A model generated the notes under the pieces. It was not told where the DNA came from, ran no database searches, and was given only the letters and a program-made list of their open reading frames with translations. This document shows positions 54,564 to 63,138 of a stretch of DNA of 64,000 nt, piece by piece; position 1 is the stretch's first letter, and each line of letters opens with the position of its first letter. This stretch comes from CAIWHR01 sp963830485. Its GTDB lineage: Bacteria > Pseudomonadota > Gammaproteobacteria > Burkholderiales > Casimicrobiaceae. The stretch lies in contig CAWHNE010000008.1 in NCBI GenBank assembly GCA_963830485.1, positions 15,546 through 79,545 of the forward strand, read 5' to 3'. Made by a program: the position numbers and the translations under genes.

Positions 54564-55205
54564 TCATCCTGCTGGCGCGAGCACCGGCACGCCGGCCTCG
54601 CGCAGCATCGACACGAGCCGGATCAGTGGAAGCCCGATCAGCGCGGTCGGATCGTCGCTCGCGATCGACTCGAACAATGCGATGCCCAACCCTTCGGACC
54701 TGACGGCGCCAGCGCAGTCGTAGGGCTGCTCGCGCGCGAGGTAGCTGCCGATCTCGGCCGCCGAGAGCCGGCGGAACGTGCTGCGAACGTCGACCATCGC
54801 GGTGGCGCATCGGCCTGTGGTGCCGTCGAGCAGCGCGAGCCCGGTGTGGAACACCACGGTCCGTCCGGACAGGGCCGTGAGCATCGCCAGGGCGGCCTCG
54901 TGGTGTCCGGGCTTTCCGACCGCCCGCCCATCGCAGTCCGCGACCTGGTCCGAGCCGATGACGAGCGCCTCCGGTCGGTGGCGCGCGACGCTGCGCGCCT
55001 TGGCCTCGGAGAGGCGCAGCGCTGTCGCGCGAGGAGCCTCGCCCGGCAAAGGAGTTTCGTCCACGGCAGGCGCGAGGGCTGAAAACGGGATTCCGAGCCG
55101 TTCGAGCAGTGCGCGCCGGTAGCGTGAAGTCGAGGCGAGAACGAGCGGGCGGGCCTCCGCGGCGCGCGGGATTGGGGCGGGATTGGCTGTTGTTTTTTCG
55201 AGCAT
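54564..55205 (-). CDS. maf: Maf-like nucleotide pyrophosphatase
   Basis: Maf/YceF proteins hydrolyse non-canonical nucleoside triphosphates such as m7GTP, a housecleaning role. The 213-residue product shows LVLASTSRYRRALLERLGIP, the catalytic region VDETPLPGEAPRATALRLSE and VIGSDQVADCDGRAVGKPGH, with the conserved Asp in GSDQV. A central HTGLALLDGTTGRCATAMVD and YDCAGAVRSEGLGIALFESI are also typical. ATG 55205 (MLEKTTANPAP) is chosen; the GTG at 55214 is an alternative. The start codon lies next to the -35 box of the divergent fatty-acid operon. Confidence 0.93.
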   Translation of the reverse strand: MLEKTTANPAPIPRAAEARPLVLASTSRYRRALLERLGIPFSALAPAVDETPLPGEAPRATALRLSEAKARSVARHRPEALVIGSDQVADCDGRAVGKPGHHEAALAMLTALSGRTVVFHTGLALLDGTTGRCATAMVDVRSTFRRLSAAEIGSYLAREQPYDCAGAVRSEGLGIALFESIASDDPTALIGLPLIRLVSMLREAGVPVLAPAG

Positions 55206-55207
55206 TT

Positions 55208-55236
55208 TTGACACTTCCCGCGAATCCCGCTATTAT
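55208..55236 (+). promoter_or_regulatory. Near-consensus sigma-70 promoter of the yceD-rpmF-plsX-fab operon
   Basis: A perfect TTGACA (55208-55213), a 17-bp spacer and TATTAT (55231-55236) predict a start near 55243 and a leader of about 100 nt. It begins only 3 bp outside the maf start codon, which points the other way. Confidence 0.8.
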
Positions 55237-55346
55237 CCAATGTTTTCGCCGCATGGGCGAGCCGCGGTCCGCGGTGACAGTGAGGCGAAGGGCAGGCAGC
55301 CGAAGCAGCAACGCGGCGCGGCGGAACACCGGATGGAGGCGGGGCG

Positions 55347-55904
55347 ATGACCGGGCGAGGGACCGCGGCGACGCGCCGCGACGGCGCGTTCGACGCCTTC
55401 GGCTTGGCCGCGCGCGAGCAGGAGATCGCCGGTGCCGTGGATGCCGCGGCGCTGCCGCGGGTCGCCGACAGGCTGGCCCCGGGCGCGGCGCCGCTCCGGT
55501 GGCGCATCTCCGGGCGGACCGACGCGTCGGGTCGGCCCGCGCTCGAGGTGCAGCTCGACGGCGAGGTGCCGCTCGAGTGCCAGCGTTGCCTGCGGGCGTT
55601 CGCGTGGCCGGTCGCGCAGGCGACCGTACTGCTCCTCGCGCATGACGAGCGCGAGCTCGCGCGTCTCGATGCCGACGACGCGCACGAGGTCATCGTCGCC
55701 GCGGCGCCGCTGCCGTTGTTGACGCTGGTCGAGGACGAGCTGTTGTTGACGTTGCCGTTCGCGCCGCACTGCGAACGCGCGGATTGCGCGACGGCGGAGG
55801 TGGGGCGCGAAGAGGGCGCCGCAGCCGAGCCTTCGGCGGCAGGGTCGCCGTTCGGCGCGCTCGCAGCGCTGAAGGGAAATCCGGCGGGCAAGACGAAGGG
55901 TTGA
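55347..55904 (+). CDS. yceD: DUF177 protein YceD (23S rRNA accumulation protein)
   Basis: YceD is a small protein needed for normal 23S rRNA levels and is almost always encoded just before rpmF. The 185-residue product has the DUF177 core: LEVQLDGEVPLECQRCLRAF with the paired cysteines (CQRC) and VVEDELLLTLPFAPHCERAD-type region, including the later Cys pair in HCERADCATAE. The Ala/Gly-rich tail is unremarkable. It is the first gene after the strong promoter at 55.2 kb. ATG 55347 lies after GGAGGCGGGGCG, which serves as ribosome-binding site. Confidence 0.9.
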   Translation: MTGRGTAATRRDGAFDAFGLAAREQEIAGAVDAAALPRVADRLAPGAAPLRWRISGRTDASGRPALEVQLDGEVPLECQRCLRAFAWPVAQATVLLLAHDERELARLDADDAHEVIVAAAPLPLLTLVEDELLLTLPFAPHCERADCATAEVGREEGAAAEPSAAGSPFGALAALKGNPAGKTKG

Positions 55905-55955
55905 GCGCCGCGAGCGGAACGGATCGTAATCGCAACCGGAACACAGGAGAAACGC

Positions 55956-56138
55956 ATGGCTGTCCAGCAGAACAAGAAGTCGCCGTCGAAGCGCGGCATG
56001 CACCGCGCCCACGACTTCCTCGCGGCACCGTCGCTCGCGGTCGAGCCGGTGACGGGCGAGGCCCACCTGCGCCACCACATCAGCCCGTCGGGCTATTACC
56101 GCGGCAAGAAGGTCGTCAAGACCAAGGCCGACGAGTAG
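55956..56138 (+). CDS. rpmF: 50S ribosomal protein L32
   Basis: The 60-residue L32 begins MAVQQNKKSPSKRGMHRAHD and contains GEAHLRHHISPSGYYRGKKV, both hallmarks of the family. The betaproteobacterial form lacks the zinc-binding cysteines found in some L32 proteins, and this one has none. AGGAGA (55945-55950) precedes ATG 55956. As elsewhere it links ribosome synthesis to phospholipid synthesis through plsX directly downstream. Confidence 0.97.
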   Translation: MAVQQNKKSPSKRGMHRAHDFLAAPSLAVEPVTGEAHLRHHISPSGYYRGKKVVKTKADE

Positions 56139-56277
56139 CCCGCGCCGCGCTGGGCACCGCGCGCCACTTCACGCCTGCGCGCGGGCTAGGGCCGGCAACC
56201 GGTAAACTGCGCTCTGCGCCGCAGCCACCTGCCGCGCGCGATTCCCCGACGTCCACGCGCGAATTCCCGACTCCCCC

Positions 56278-57348
56278 ATGCCGGTCACGGTAGCCGTCGA
56301 CGCGATGGGAGGCGACCATGGGCCGTCCGTCACCGTCCCCGCGTCGCTGCGCTTCCTCGAGGAGACGCCCGACGCGCGCGTGATCGTCGTCGGCCTGGAG
56401 GGACCGCTCAAGGCAATGCTCGCGAAGCAGCGTTCGCCGGCGAAGGATCGGCTCACGATCCACTCGGCGACCGAAGTGGTCGAGATGCACGAGCCGCCGG
56501 CCGATGCGCTGCGCCGGAAAAAGGATTCGTCGCTGCGCGTCGCGGTGAACCTCGTGAAGGACGGGACCGCGCAGGCCTGCGTCTCGGCCGGGAACACCGG
56601 CGCGCTGATGGCGATCTCGCGGTTCGTGCTGAAGACGCTGCCGGGTATCGACCGACCCGCGATCGCTTCGCAGCTGCCCACCCGCACCGGCGTTACGACG
56701 GTGCTGGATCTCGGCGCCAACGTGAACTGCACGCCCGAACAGCTCGTGCAGTTCGCGGTGATGGGCACGGCGCTCGCCGCGACGGTCGAGGGCATCGCGC
56801 GCCCGACCGTAGGGCTCCTCAACATCGGCGAGGAAGACATCAAGGGCAACGACGTCGTCAAGGCGACCGCCGAGCTCCTGAAAGTCTCCGGGCTCAATTA
56901 CCACGGCAATGTCGAGGGCACCGACATTTACAAGGGCACGACCGACGTCGTCGTCTGCGACGGCTTCGTCGGCAACGTCGCGCTCAAGACCTCGGAGGGC
57001 CTGGTCACGATGCTCTACGAGTTCCTGAAGACGGAGTTCACGCGCAACCCGCTGCGCAGGCTCGCGGCGATGCTCGCCTATCCGGCGCTGATGGCATTCA
57101 AGCGTCGCGTGGACCCGCGCCGCTACAACGGAGCATCGCTGATCGGGCTCATGGGCATCGTGGTCAAGAGCCACGGCGGCGCCGACGCGCTCGCGTTCAG
57201 GTATGCGCTGCGCAAGGCGCACGCCGAAGCTGCGCACGGCATGCTCGACCGGATCGCGCAGCGGATCGCAACAATTCCGGCGACGGGCAACGCGGCAACC
57301 GTTCCCGAGCCGGCCGTGGCCGCGGCGGTGCCCGCCCGCGATGCATAG
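56278..57348 (+). CDS. plsX: Phosphate acyltransferase PlsX
   Basis: PlsX makes acyl-phosphate from acyl-ACP, the first step towards phosphatidic acid with PlsY. The 356-residue product has the start VTVAVDAMGGDHGPSVTVPA, the central AQACVSAGNTGALMAISRFV, VLDLGANVNCTPEQLVQFAV, and the late VCDGFVGNVALKTSEGLVTM with KRRVDPRRYNGASLIGLMGI. No clear ribosome-binding site precedes ATG 56278. The last 8 bp overlap fabH. The 20-residue Ala/Pro tail is variable in the family. Confidence 0.96.
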   Translation: MPVTVAVDAMGGDHGPSVTVPASLRFLEETPDARVIVVGLEGPLKAMLAKQRSPAKDRLTIHSATEVVEMHEPPADALRRKKDSSLRVAVNLVKDGTAQACVSAGNTGALMAISRFVLKTLPGIDRPAIASQLPTRTGVTTVLDLGANVNCTPEQLVQFAVMGTALAATVEGIARPTVGLLNIGEEDIKGNDVVKATAELLKVSGLNYHGNVEGTDIYKGTTDVVVCDGFVGNVALKTSEGLVTMLYEFLKTEFTRNPLRRLAAMLAYPALMAFKRRVDPRRYNGASLIGLMGIVVKSHGGADALAFRYALRKAHAEAAHGMLDRIAQRIATIPATGNAATVPEPAVAAAVPARDA

Positions 57349-58297
57349 CCGGATCGTCGGGACCGGCAGCTACCTGCCGGCGCACGTCCTCACCAACGAC
57401 GACCTCGCGCAGCGCGTCGACACGAGCGACGCGTGGATTCGCGCGCGCACCGGAATTCGCGAGCGGAGAATCGCCGCTCCCGCCGAGCAGACGAGCGATC
57501 TCGCGCTGCACGCGTCGCGCGCGGCGCTGGCCGCCGCCGGCATCGCGCCCGCGGACCTCGACCTGATCGTCGTCGCCACGACGACGCCCGACCGCCTGTT
57601 CCCCGCGACCGCGTGCATCCTGCAGGCCAAGCTCGGCGCGGCCGGCGGTCCCGCGTTCGACGTGCAGGCAGTGTGCAGCGGCTTCGTCTATGCGCTCGCT
57701 GTCGCCGATCGCATGGTGGCGGGAGGCCTCGCGCGAAATGCTCTCGTCGTCGGCGCCGAGATCTACTCGCGCATCCTCGACTGGAACGATCGGGGGACCT
57801 GCGTGCTCTTCGGCGATGGCGCGGGGGCCGTCGTGTTGGTGCCATCGCGCGTGCCGGGCATCGTGTCCGCGCACCTGCACGCCGACGGCAACTATCGCGA
57901 CATCCTGTGCGTGCCGGGAACCATCGCCGACGGCGCGTTGATCGGCTCCCCGTATGTCCACATGGACGGTGGCAGCGTCTTCAAGTTCGCGGTGCGCGTG
58001 CTGGTCGAGGCCGCGCACGAGGCGCTTGCCGCCAACGGCCTGACCGCGGACGCGATCGACTGGCTCGTCCCGCACCAGGCCAACATCCGGATCATCGATG
58101 CAACGGCGAAAAAACTCGGTGTTCCTCATGAGAAGGTCATCACCACGGTCGATCGACATGCGAACACGTCGGCCGCGTCGATCCCGCTCGCGCTCGACGA
58201 GGCCGCGCGCGACGGCCGGATCACCGCCGGACAGCGCGTGATGCTTCTGGGCGTCGGTGGCGGGTTCACTTGGGGCTCGGTTTTTCTGATCTGGTGA
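57341..58297 (+). CDS. fabH: 3-oxoacyl-ACP synthase III
   Basis: FabH starts each fatty acid by condensing acetyl-CoA with malonyl-ACP. The 318-residue protein carries the catalytic triad Cys112 (AFDVQAVCSGFVYALAVADR), His in WLVPHQANIRIIDATAKKL and Asn in RHANTSAASIPLALDEA, and the Gly-rich end MLLGVGGGFTWGSVFLIW. ATG 57341 lies within the plsX 3' end, so the two are translationally coupled. The start MHSRIVGTGSYLPAHVLTND is typical. All active-site residues are present. Confidence 0.97.
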   Translation: MHSRIVGTGSYLPAHVLTNDDLAQRVDTSDAWIRARTGIRERRIAAPAEQTSDLALHASRAALAAAGIAPADLDLIVVATTTPDRLFPATACILQAKLGAAGGPAFDVQAVCSGFVYALAVADRMVAGGLARNALVVGAEIYSRILDWNDRGTCVLFGDGAGAVVLVPSRVPGIVSAHLHADGNYRDILCVPGTIADGALIGSPYVHMDGGSVFKFAVRVLVEAAHEALAANGLTADAIDWLVPHQANIRIIDATAKKLGVPHEKVITTVDRHANTSAASIPLALDEAARDGRITAGQRVMLLGVGGGFTWGSVFLIW

Positions 58298-58302
58298 GCG
58301 CA

Positions 58303-59235
58303 ATGGCCATCGCATTCGTGTTTCCGGGGCAGGGCTCGCAGTCGGTGGGGATGATGGCCGGCTTCGAGGGGCATCCGCTGGTGCGGGCGACGTTCGACGA
58401 AGCCTCCACGGTGCTGGGCGACGACCTGTGGGCGCTTGTGACAGACGGCCCGGACGACGCGCTCAACCGGACCGTGAACACGCAGCCCGCGATGCTCACG
58501 GCAGGCGTCGCTGTCTGGCGCGCCTGGCAGGCGGCGGGCGGTGCCCCACCCACTGTCGTCGCGGGCCACAGCCTCGGCGAGTACACGGCGCTCGTCGCCG
58601 CCGGAGCGCTCGCATTCCGCGACGCGGTGCCGCTGGTCCGCTATCGCGCGCAGGTCATGCAGGACGCCGTGCCCGCGGGCGTGGGGGCGATGGCCGCGAT
58701 CCTCGGCCTCGACGCCGCGAGCGTTGCCACCGCGTGCACGGAATCCGCGCAGGGGCAGGTGGTCGAGTCCGTCAATTTCAATACGCCCGAGCAGATCGTC
58801 ATCGCCGGGCACCGCGAGGCGGTCGAGCGAGCGATCGCCGCCGCCACCGCGAAGGGCGCAAAACGCGGCGTGCTGCTTCCCGTGTCGGCGCCGTTCCACA
58901 GCTCGCTGATGCGTCCCGCGGGCGAGCGGCTGGCGGCCAGGCTCGCGAGCGTGGCGATGACCTCGCCTGCGGTTCCCGTCTTGCACAATGTGGACGTCGC
59001 GGAGCATCCGGAGCCCGAGGCCATCCGCGTGGCGCTCGCGCGCCAGGCGGCGAGCCCGGTCCGGTGGGTCGAGACGATCCAGGCGTTCGCCGCACGCGGC
59101 GTCACGCACGTCGTCGAGTGCGGCCCCGGGCGCGTGCTGACGGGGATGTGCAAGCGGATCGACCGCAACCTCAAGGGCTTCGCCCTCGACGCGGGCGCCG
59201 ACATCGAAACGGTCCGCGCCGCGCTTCCCGGCTGA
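58303..59235 (+). CDS. fabD: Malonyl-CoA:ACP transacylase
   Basis: FabD moves malonyl from CoA to ACP. The 310-residue product has IAFVFPGQGSQSVGMMAGFE at the start, the nucleophile Ser90 in VVAGHSLGEYTALVAAGALA, the Arg in VRYRAQVMQDAVPAG, the His in LPVSAPFHSSLMRPAGERLA, and VVECGPGRVLTGMCKRI near the end. ATG 58303 is 5 bp after the fabH stop. It is full length with no anomaly. Confidence 0.97.
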   Translation: MAIAFVFPGQGSQSVGMMAGFEGHPLVRATFDEASTVLGDDLWALVTDGPDDALNRTVNTQPAMLTAGVAVWRAWQAAGGAPPTVVAGHSLGEYTALVAAGALAFRDAVPLVRYRAQVMQDAVPAGVGAMAAILGLDAASVATACTESAQGQVVESVNFNTPEQIVIAGHREAVERAIAAATAKGAKRGVLLPVSAPFHSSLMRPAGERLAARLASVAMTSPAVPVLHNVDVAEHPEPEAIRVALARQAASPVRWVETIQAFAARGVTHVVECGPGRVLTGMCKRIDRNLKGFALDAGADIETVRAALPG

Positions 59236-59257
59236 ACGCGAATCGAGGAGACTGTCC

Positions 59258-60010
59258 ATGGCGGAATCGGCACCCGGCGCGCAGGTGGCCCTCGTCACCG
59301 GTGCGACACGCGGCATCGGCGCGGCGATCGCGCGCGCGCTCGCGGCGGCGGGCGCGACGGTTATCGGCACGGCGACCACCGACGATGGCGCCGCAAAGAT
59401 CACGGCGGCGCTTGCCGCTGTAGGGAACACGGGCACCGGCCTTCGTCTCGACGTGACTGACGCCGCTGCGGTTGAGGCCGCTATCGCCGACATCGAGGCC
59501 CGCTTCGGCCCGGTCACGATTCTGGTCAACAACGCCGGAATCACGCGCGACAACCTGCTGCTGCGCATGAAGGACGATGAGTGGGACGCGATCATGGCGA
59601 CGAATCTCAAACCCGCGTACCGCCTCGCGAAGGCAGTGCTGCGCGGCATGATGAAGGCACGCCACGGCCGCATCATCCAGATCGGCTCGGTCGTCGGCAC
59701 GAGCGGCAATGCGGGGCAGGTCAACTACGCGGCGGCGAAGGCGGCGCTTGTGGGGTTCACCAAGTCGCTCGCGCAGGAGGTCGGCAGCCGCAACATCACG
59801 GTCAACTGCGTTGCCCCCGGCTTCATCGACACCGACATGACAAAGGCGCTCGGCGACGCGCAGCGGCAGGCGCTATTGGGGCGGATTCCGTTGGGGCGGC
59901 TGGGCACGCCCGACGACGTCGCCGCCGCGGTGGCGTTCCTCGCGTCGCCCCAGGCCGGCTACATCACCGGTGCGACACTGCATGTCAACGGCGGGATGTA
60001 CATGGCGTAG
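59258..60010 (+). CDS. fabG: 3-oxoacyl-ACP reductase
   Basis: FabG is the NADPH-dependent SDR that reduces 3-oxoacyl-ACP in each elongation cycle. The 250-residue product has the cofactor motif VTGATRGIGAAIARALAAAG, the NNAG motif VTILVNNAGITRDNLLLRMK, the Ser in RIIQIGSVVGTSGNAGQVNY with catalytic Tyr and Lys in YAAAKAALVGFTKSLAQEVG, and the end VTGATLHVNGGMYMA-type block. GAGGAG at 59245-59250 precedes ATG 59258. Place between fabD and acpP confirms it. Confidence 0.97.
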   Translation: MAESAPGAQVALVTGATRGIGAAIARALAAAGATVIGTATTDDGAAKITAALAAVGNTGTGLRLDVTDAAAVEAAIADIEARFGPVTILVNNAGITRDNLLLRMKDDEWDAIMATNLKPAYRLAKAVLRGMMKARHGRIIQIGSVVGTSGNAGQVNYAAAKAALVGFTKSLAQEVGSRNITVNCVAPGFIDTDMTKALGDAQRQALLGRIPLGRLGTPDDVAAAVAFLASPQAGYITGATLHVNGGMYMA

Positions 60011-60041
60011 AACGGCGGCAGGTCGGCCGGGCGGGTTCTGG

Positions 60042-60047
60042 TAAAAT
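60042..60047 (+). promoter_or_regulatory. -10 element before acpP
   Basis: TAAAAT (context GGTAAAATCCCC) lies 46 bp before ATG 60094. It may give acpP its own extra promoter. No good -35 is visible. Confidence 0.4.
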
Positions 60048-60093
60048 CCCCCGGTTTTGTCCCCAAACGGATGCCCCCCTCGGGAGGAGACGC

Positions 60094-60333
60094 ATGGAAA
60101 ACATCGAACAACGGGTCAAGAAGATCGTCGCCGAGCAGCTCGGCGTGGCCGAAGGCGAGATCAAGAGCGAGTCGTCGTTTGTCGACGACCTCGGCGCCGA
60201 CTCGCTCGACACCGTCGAGCTCGTGATGGCGCTCGAGGAGGAATTCGAGACCGAGATCCCGGACGAGGAAGCCGAGAAGATCACGACCGTTCAGCAGGCC
60301 ATCGACTACATCGGATCGCACGTCAAGAAATGA
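60094..60333 (+). CDS. acpP: Acyl carrier protein
   Basis: ACP carries growing acyl chains on phosphopantetheine. The 79-residue acidic protein has the attachment site Ser37 in FVDDLGADSLDTVELVMALE, followed by the helix II/III sequence EEFETEIPDEEAEKITTVQQ. It begins MENIEQRVKKIVAEQLGVAE. The ribosome-binding site GGGAGGAGA (60082-60090) is strong, as needed for so abundant a protein. A separate -10 element upstream suggests an extra promoter. Confidence 0.98.
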   Translation: MENIEQRVKKIVAEQLGVAEGEIKSESSFVDDLGADSLDTVELVMALEEEFETEIPDEEAEKITTVQQAIDYIGSHVKK

Positions 60334-60352
60334 CCTCGCCCGCGCCGCGGAA

Positions 60353-60399
60353 ATAGTGTCCGCTGGCGCGTTCCCGGGCGCGCTTCGTCGCGCCACTAT
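60353..60399. other. Bulged stem-loop between acpP and fabF
   Basis: ATAGTG (60353-60358) pairs with CACTAT (60394-60399), and GGCGCG (60365-60370) pairs with CGCGCC closer to the loop, leaving a 6-nt bulge on the left side. No T-run follows, so it is not a classic terminator. It could attenuate or stabilise the acpP message relative to fabF. Confidence 0.4.
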
Positions 60400-60459
60400 C
60401 GGACGCGCGGTCCGCGCCGTCTCCGCGATGCCCCGCCGCCCAGCTTCGTCCCCGTTGCC

Positions 60460-61701
60460 ATGACTCGCCGCCGCGTCGCCGTCACCGGACTGGGCATCGT
60501 GTCGCCGGTGGGCGTGGGCGTCGCCGCCGCCTGGGATGCGATCCTGCACGCGCGCTCGGGGGTCGGCCCGATCACGCGCTTCGATGCGTCGTCGTTCCCG
60601 GCGCGGATCGCGGCCGAGGTCAAGGGCTTCGACGTCGGCGCGCATTTGTCAGCGAAGGAAGCGCGTCGCTACGACACGTTCATTCACTACGGCCTCGTGG
60701 CGACGATGGAGGCGGTCACCGACGCGGGGCTCGATGGCTGGTCCGGCGACAAGGAGCGGGTCGGCGTGTGCATCGGTTCGGGCATCGGCGGCCTGCCGCT
60801 GATCGAGAGCACGCGCGACGCATTCCGGGACCACGGCCTGCGCAAGATCTCGCCTTTCTTCGTGCCGGGCTCCATCATCAACATGGTCGCGGGCCTCGTG
60901 TCGATCCACTACGGCTATCACGGCCCGAACCTCGCGATCGTGAGCGCGTGCTCGACGGCGAACCACAGCCTGGGCGAGGCCGCGCGCCTGATCGAATACG
61001 GCGACGCCGACATCATGGTGGCGGGTGGCGCCGAGTCTACGGTGAGCCCGCTCGGCGTCGGCGGCTTCTGCGCGGCGCGCGCGCTGTCGACGCGCAACGA
61101 CGACCCGGCGACGGCGTCGCGACCGTGGGATCGCGGGCGCGACGGTTTCGTGCTGGGCGAGGGCGCCGGTGTGCTGGTGCTCGAGGAGCTGGAACACGCG
61201 AAGGCGCGCGGCGCGAAGATCTACTGCGAGCTCGCGGGGTACGGGATGAGCGCGGATGCGCATCACATCACGGCGCCGCCGGAAGACGGGCGGGGCGCGG
61301 CCCGCAGCATGCTCAATGCGCTGCGCAACGCCGCGATGAACGTCGACGAGGTCGATTACATCAATGCTCACGGCACTTCGACGCCGCTGGGCGACGTCGC
61401 GGAGTGCGTCGCGGTCAATCGCGCGTTCGGCGATCACGCGAAGAAACTCGCGGTGAGCTCGACCAAGTCGATGACGGGCCACCTGCTCGGTGCGGCTGGC
61501 GGCGTCGAGGCCGTGTTCACGGCGCTCGCGGTGCGCGACCAGATCGCACCGCCGACCGCGAACCTCGTCGATCCGGATCCGCAGTGCAATCTCGATTTCG
61601 TACCGCTCGCAGCGCGGCCCATGTCGATCCGCGGCGCGCTTTCCAATTCGTTCGGCTTCGGCGGCACCAACGCGACGCTCGCCTTCCGCCGGCTTCCGTG
61701 A
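60460..61701 (+). CDS. fabF: 3-oxoacyl-ACP synthase II
   Basis: FabF elongates acyl-ACP, including the palmitoleate to cis-vaccenate step. The 413-residue protein has catalytic Cys164 in NLAIVSACSTANHSLGEAAR and the two His in VDYINAHGTSTPLGDVAECV and STKSMTGHLLGAAGGVEAVF. The closing block SIRGALSNSFGFGGTNATLA is also typical. It starts MTRRRVAVTGLGIVSPVGVG. A 126-bp gap with a bulged stem-loop separates it from acpP. It ends the fatty-acid cluster. Confidence 0.97.
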   Translation: MTRRRVAVTGLGIVSPVGVGVAAAWDAILHARSGVGPITRFDASSFPARIAAEVKGFDVGAHLSAKEARRYDTFIHYGLVATMEAVTDAGLDGWSGDKERVGVCIGSGIGGLPLIESTRDAFRDHGLRKISPFFVPGSIINMVAGLVSIHYGYHGPNLAIVSACSTANHSLGEAARLIEYGDADIMVAGGAESTVSPLGVGGFCAARALSTRNDDPATASRPWDRGRDGFVLGEGAGVLVLEELEHAKARGAKIYCELAGYGMSADAHHITAPPEDGRGAARSMLNALRNAAMNVDEVDYINAHGTSTPLGDVAECVAVNRAFGDHAKKLAVSSTKSMTGHLLGAAGGVEAVFTALAVRDQIAPPTANLVDPDPQCNLDFVPLAARPMSIRGALSNSFGFGGTNATLAFRRLP

Positions 61702-61748
61702 CTCGCGGGCGGCGCCAGCATCCGTCCGCCCCGACGCCGCACCCGCAA

Positions 61749-62996
61749 ATGGCCCTGATCGTCCAGAAATACGGCGGCACGTCCGTCGGCAGCGTCGACC
61801 GGATCAAGAACGTCGCGCGCCGCGTCGCGCGTTTCCATCGGGAGGGGCACCAGCTCGTCGTGGTCGTGTCCGCGATGAGCGGCGAGACCAACCGGCTGCT
61901 GGCACTCGCGAAGGAGCTCTCGGCTAGCCCTGACCCGCGTGAGCTCGACGTCGTCGCGGCCACCGGCGAGCAGGTGACGATCGGGCTGCTCGCGATCGCA
62001 CTCACCGAGATGGGGCTCAAGGCGCGGAGCTACACGGGCGGCCAGGTCCGGGTGCTTACCGACAACGCCTACACCAAGGCACGCATCCTCTCGATCGACG
62101 GCGCGCCGATGCGCGCCGATCTCGAGGCCGGCACCATCGTCATCGTCGCCGGCTTCCAGGGCGTCGACTCGGACGGCAACATCACGACGCTGGGCCGAGG
62201 TGGCTCCGACACGTCGGCGGTCGCGCTCGCGGCGGCACTCACCGCGACGGAGTGCCAGATCTACACCGACGTCGACGGCGTCTACACGACCGATCCGCGC
62301 ATCGTGCCCGAGGCGCGCCGCCTCGACACGGTGACGTTCGAGGAAATGCTCGAGATGGCGAGCCTCGGCTCGAAGGTGCTGCAGATACGCTCGGTCGAGT
62401 TCGCGGGCAAGTACAAGGTGAAGCTGCGCGTGCTGTCGTCATTCGAGGACCCCGAGGCCACGTCGAAGGGCACGCTGATCACGTACGAGGAAGACGAGAC
62501 CATGGAACAGGCTATCATTTCCGGTATTGCATTCACACGCGACGAAGCGAAGATCTCGGTGATGGGCGTCGAAGACAAGCCCGGTGTCGCCTACGCGATC
62601 CTCGGCCCCATCGCCGACGCCAACATCGACGTCGACATGATCGTCCAGAACATCGGCGCGTCCGGCCACACCGATTTTTCGTTCACGGTGAACCGTACGG
62701 AATACCAGAAGGCGCTCGACGTGCTCGCGCGCGAGCGCGGCAAGATATTCAAGGCGCGCGAGATCATCGGCGACAACCGGATCTGCAAGGTATCGGTCGT
62801 CGGCATCGGCATGCGCTCGCACACGGGCATCGCGAGCCGGATGTTCAAGGCCCTGGCCAACGAAGGGATCAACATCCAGATGATCTCGACGTCAGAGATC
62901 AAGATTTCGGTGGTGATCGACGAGAAATACCTCGAGCTCGCGGTGCGCGTGCTGCACCAGGTGTTCGAGCTCGACAAGGCACCCGAAGTCGCGTAA
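61749..62996 (+). CDS. lysC: Aspartate kinase, lysine/threonine-sensitive type
   Basis: LysC phosphorylates aspartate, the first step to lysine, threonine, methionine and diaminopimelate. The 415-residue protein has the kinase start MALIVQKYGGTSVGSVDRIK, GQVRVLTDNAYTKARI, and TTLGRGGSDTSAVALAAALT with CQIYTDVDGVYTTDPRIVPE. Two ACT domains follow (about 265-340 and 345-410; VEDKPGVAYAILGPIADANI and GMRSHTGIASRMFKALANEG), which bind the inhibitors. The start is ATG 61749 (context CGCAAATGG), 47 bp after fabF. A diverged copy of its last 60 bp follows the stop. Confidence 0.96.
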   Translation: MALIVQKYGGTSVGSVDRIKNVARRVARFHREGHQLVVVVSAMSGETNRLLALAKELSASPDPRELDVVAATGEQVTIGLLAIALTEMGLKARSYTGGQVRVLTDNAYTKARILSIDGAPMRADLEAGTIVIVAGFQGVDSDGNITTLGRGGSDTSAVALAAALTATECQIYTDVDGVYTTDPRIVPEARRLDTVTFEEMLEMASLGSKVLQIRSVEFAGKYKVKLRVLSSFEDPEATSKGTLITYEEDETMEQAIISGIAFTRDEAKISVMGVEDKPGVAYAILGPIADANIDVDMIVQNIGASGHTDFSFTVNRTEYQKALDVLARERGKIFKAREIIGDNRICKVSVVGIGMRSHTGIASRMFKALANEGINIQMISTSEIKISVVIDEKYLELAVRVLHQVFELDKAPEVA

Positions 62997-63000
62997 CTGC

Positions 63001-63060
63001 CTCACGGTACGCGCGCTGCACCAGGTGTTCGAGCTGGACCAAGCTCCGCAGACCGCGTAA
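63001..63060 (+). repeat. Diverged tandem copy of the lysC 3' end
   Basis: The 60 bp at 63001-63060 align without gaps to lysC 62937-62996, 4 bp apart, with roughly 80 % identity. Read in frame they give LTVRALHQVFELDQAPQTA and a stop, against LAVRVLHQVFELDKAPEVA in lysC. No upstream kinase sequence accompanies it. Confidence 0.85.
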
Positions 63061-63096
63061 GTTCCGGTTTTGCCGGCAAATTTAGCGCGCGTTCGT

Positions 63097-63126
63097 TTGA
63101 CGGACTGCGCACCGGACCGGTACAAT
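63097..63126 (+). promoter_or_regulatory. Promoter of tRNA-Ser
   Basis: TTGACG (63097-63102), an 18-bp spacer and TACAAT (63121-63126) place the start near 63133, just before the tRNA at 63139. Confidence 0.7.
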
Positions 63127-63138
63127 CGTCAACTTCCC

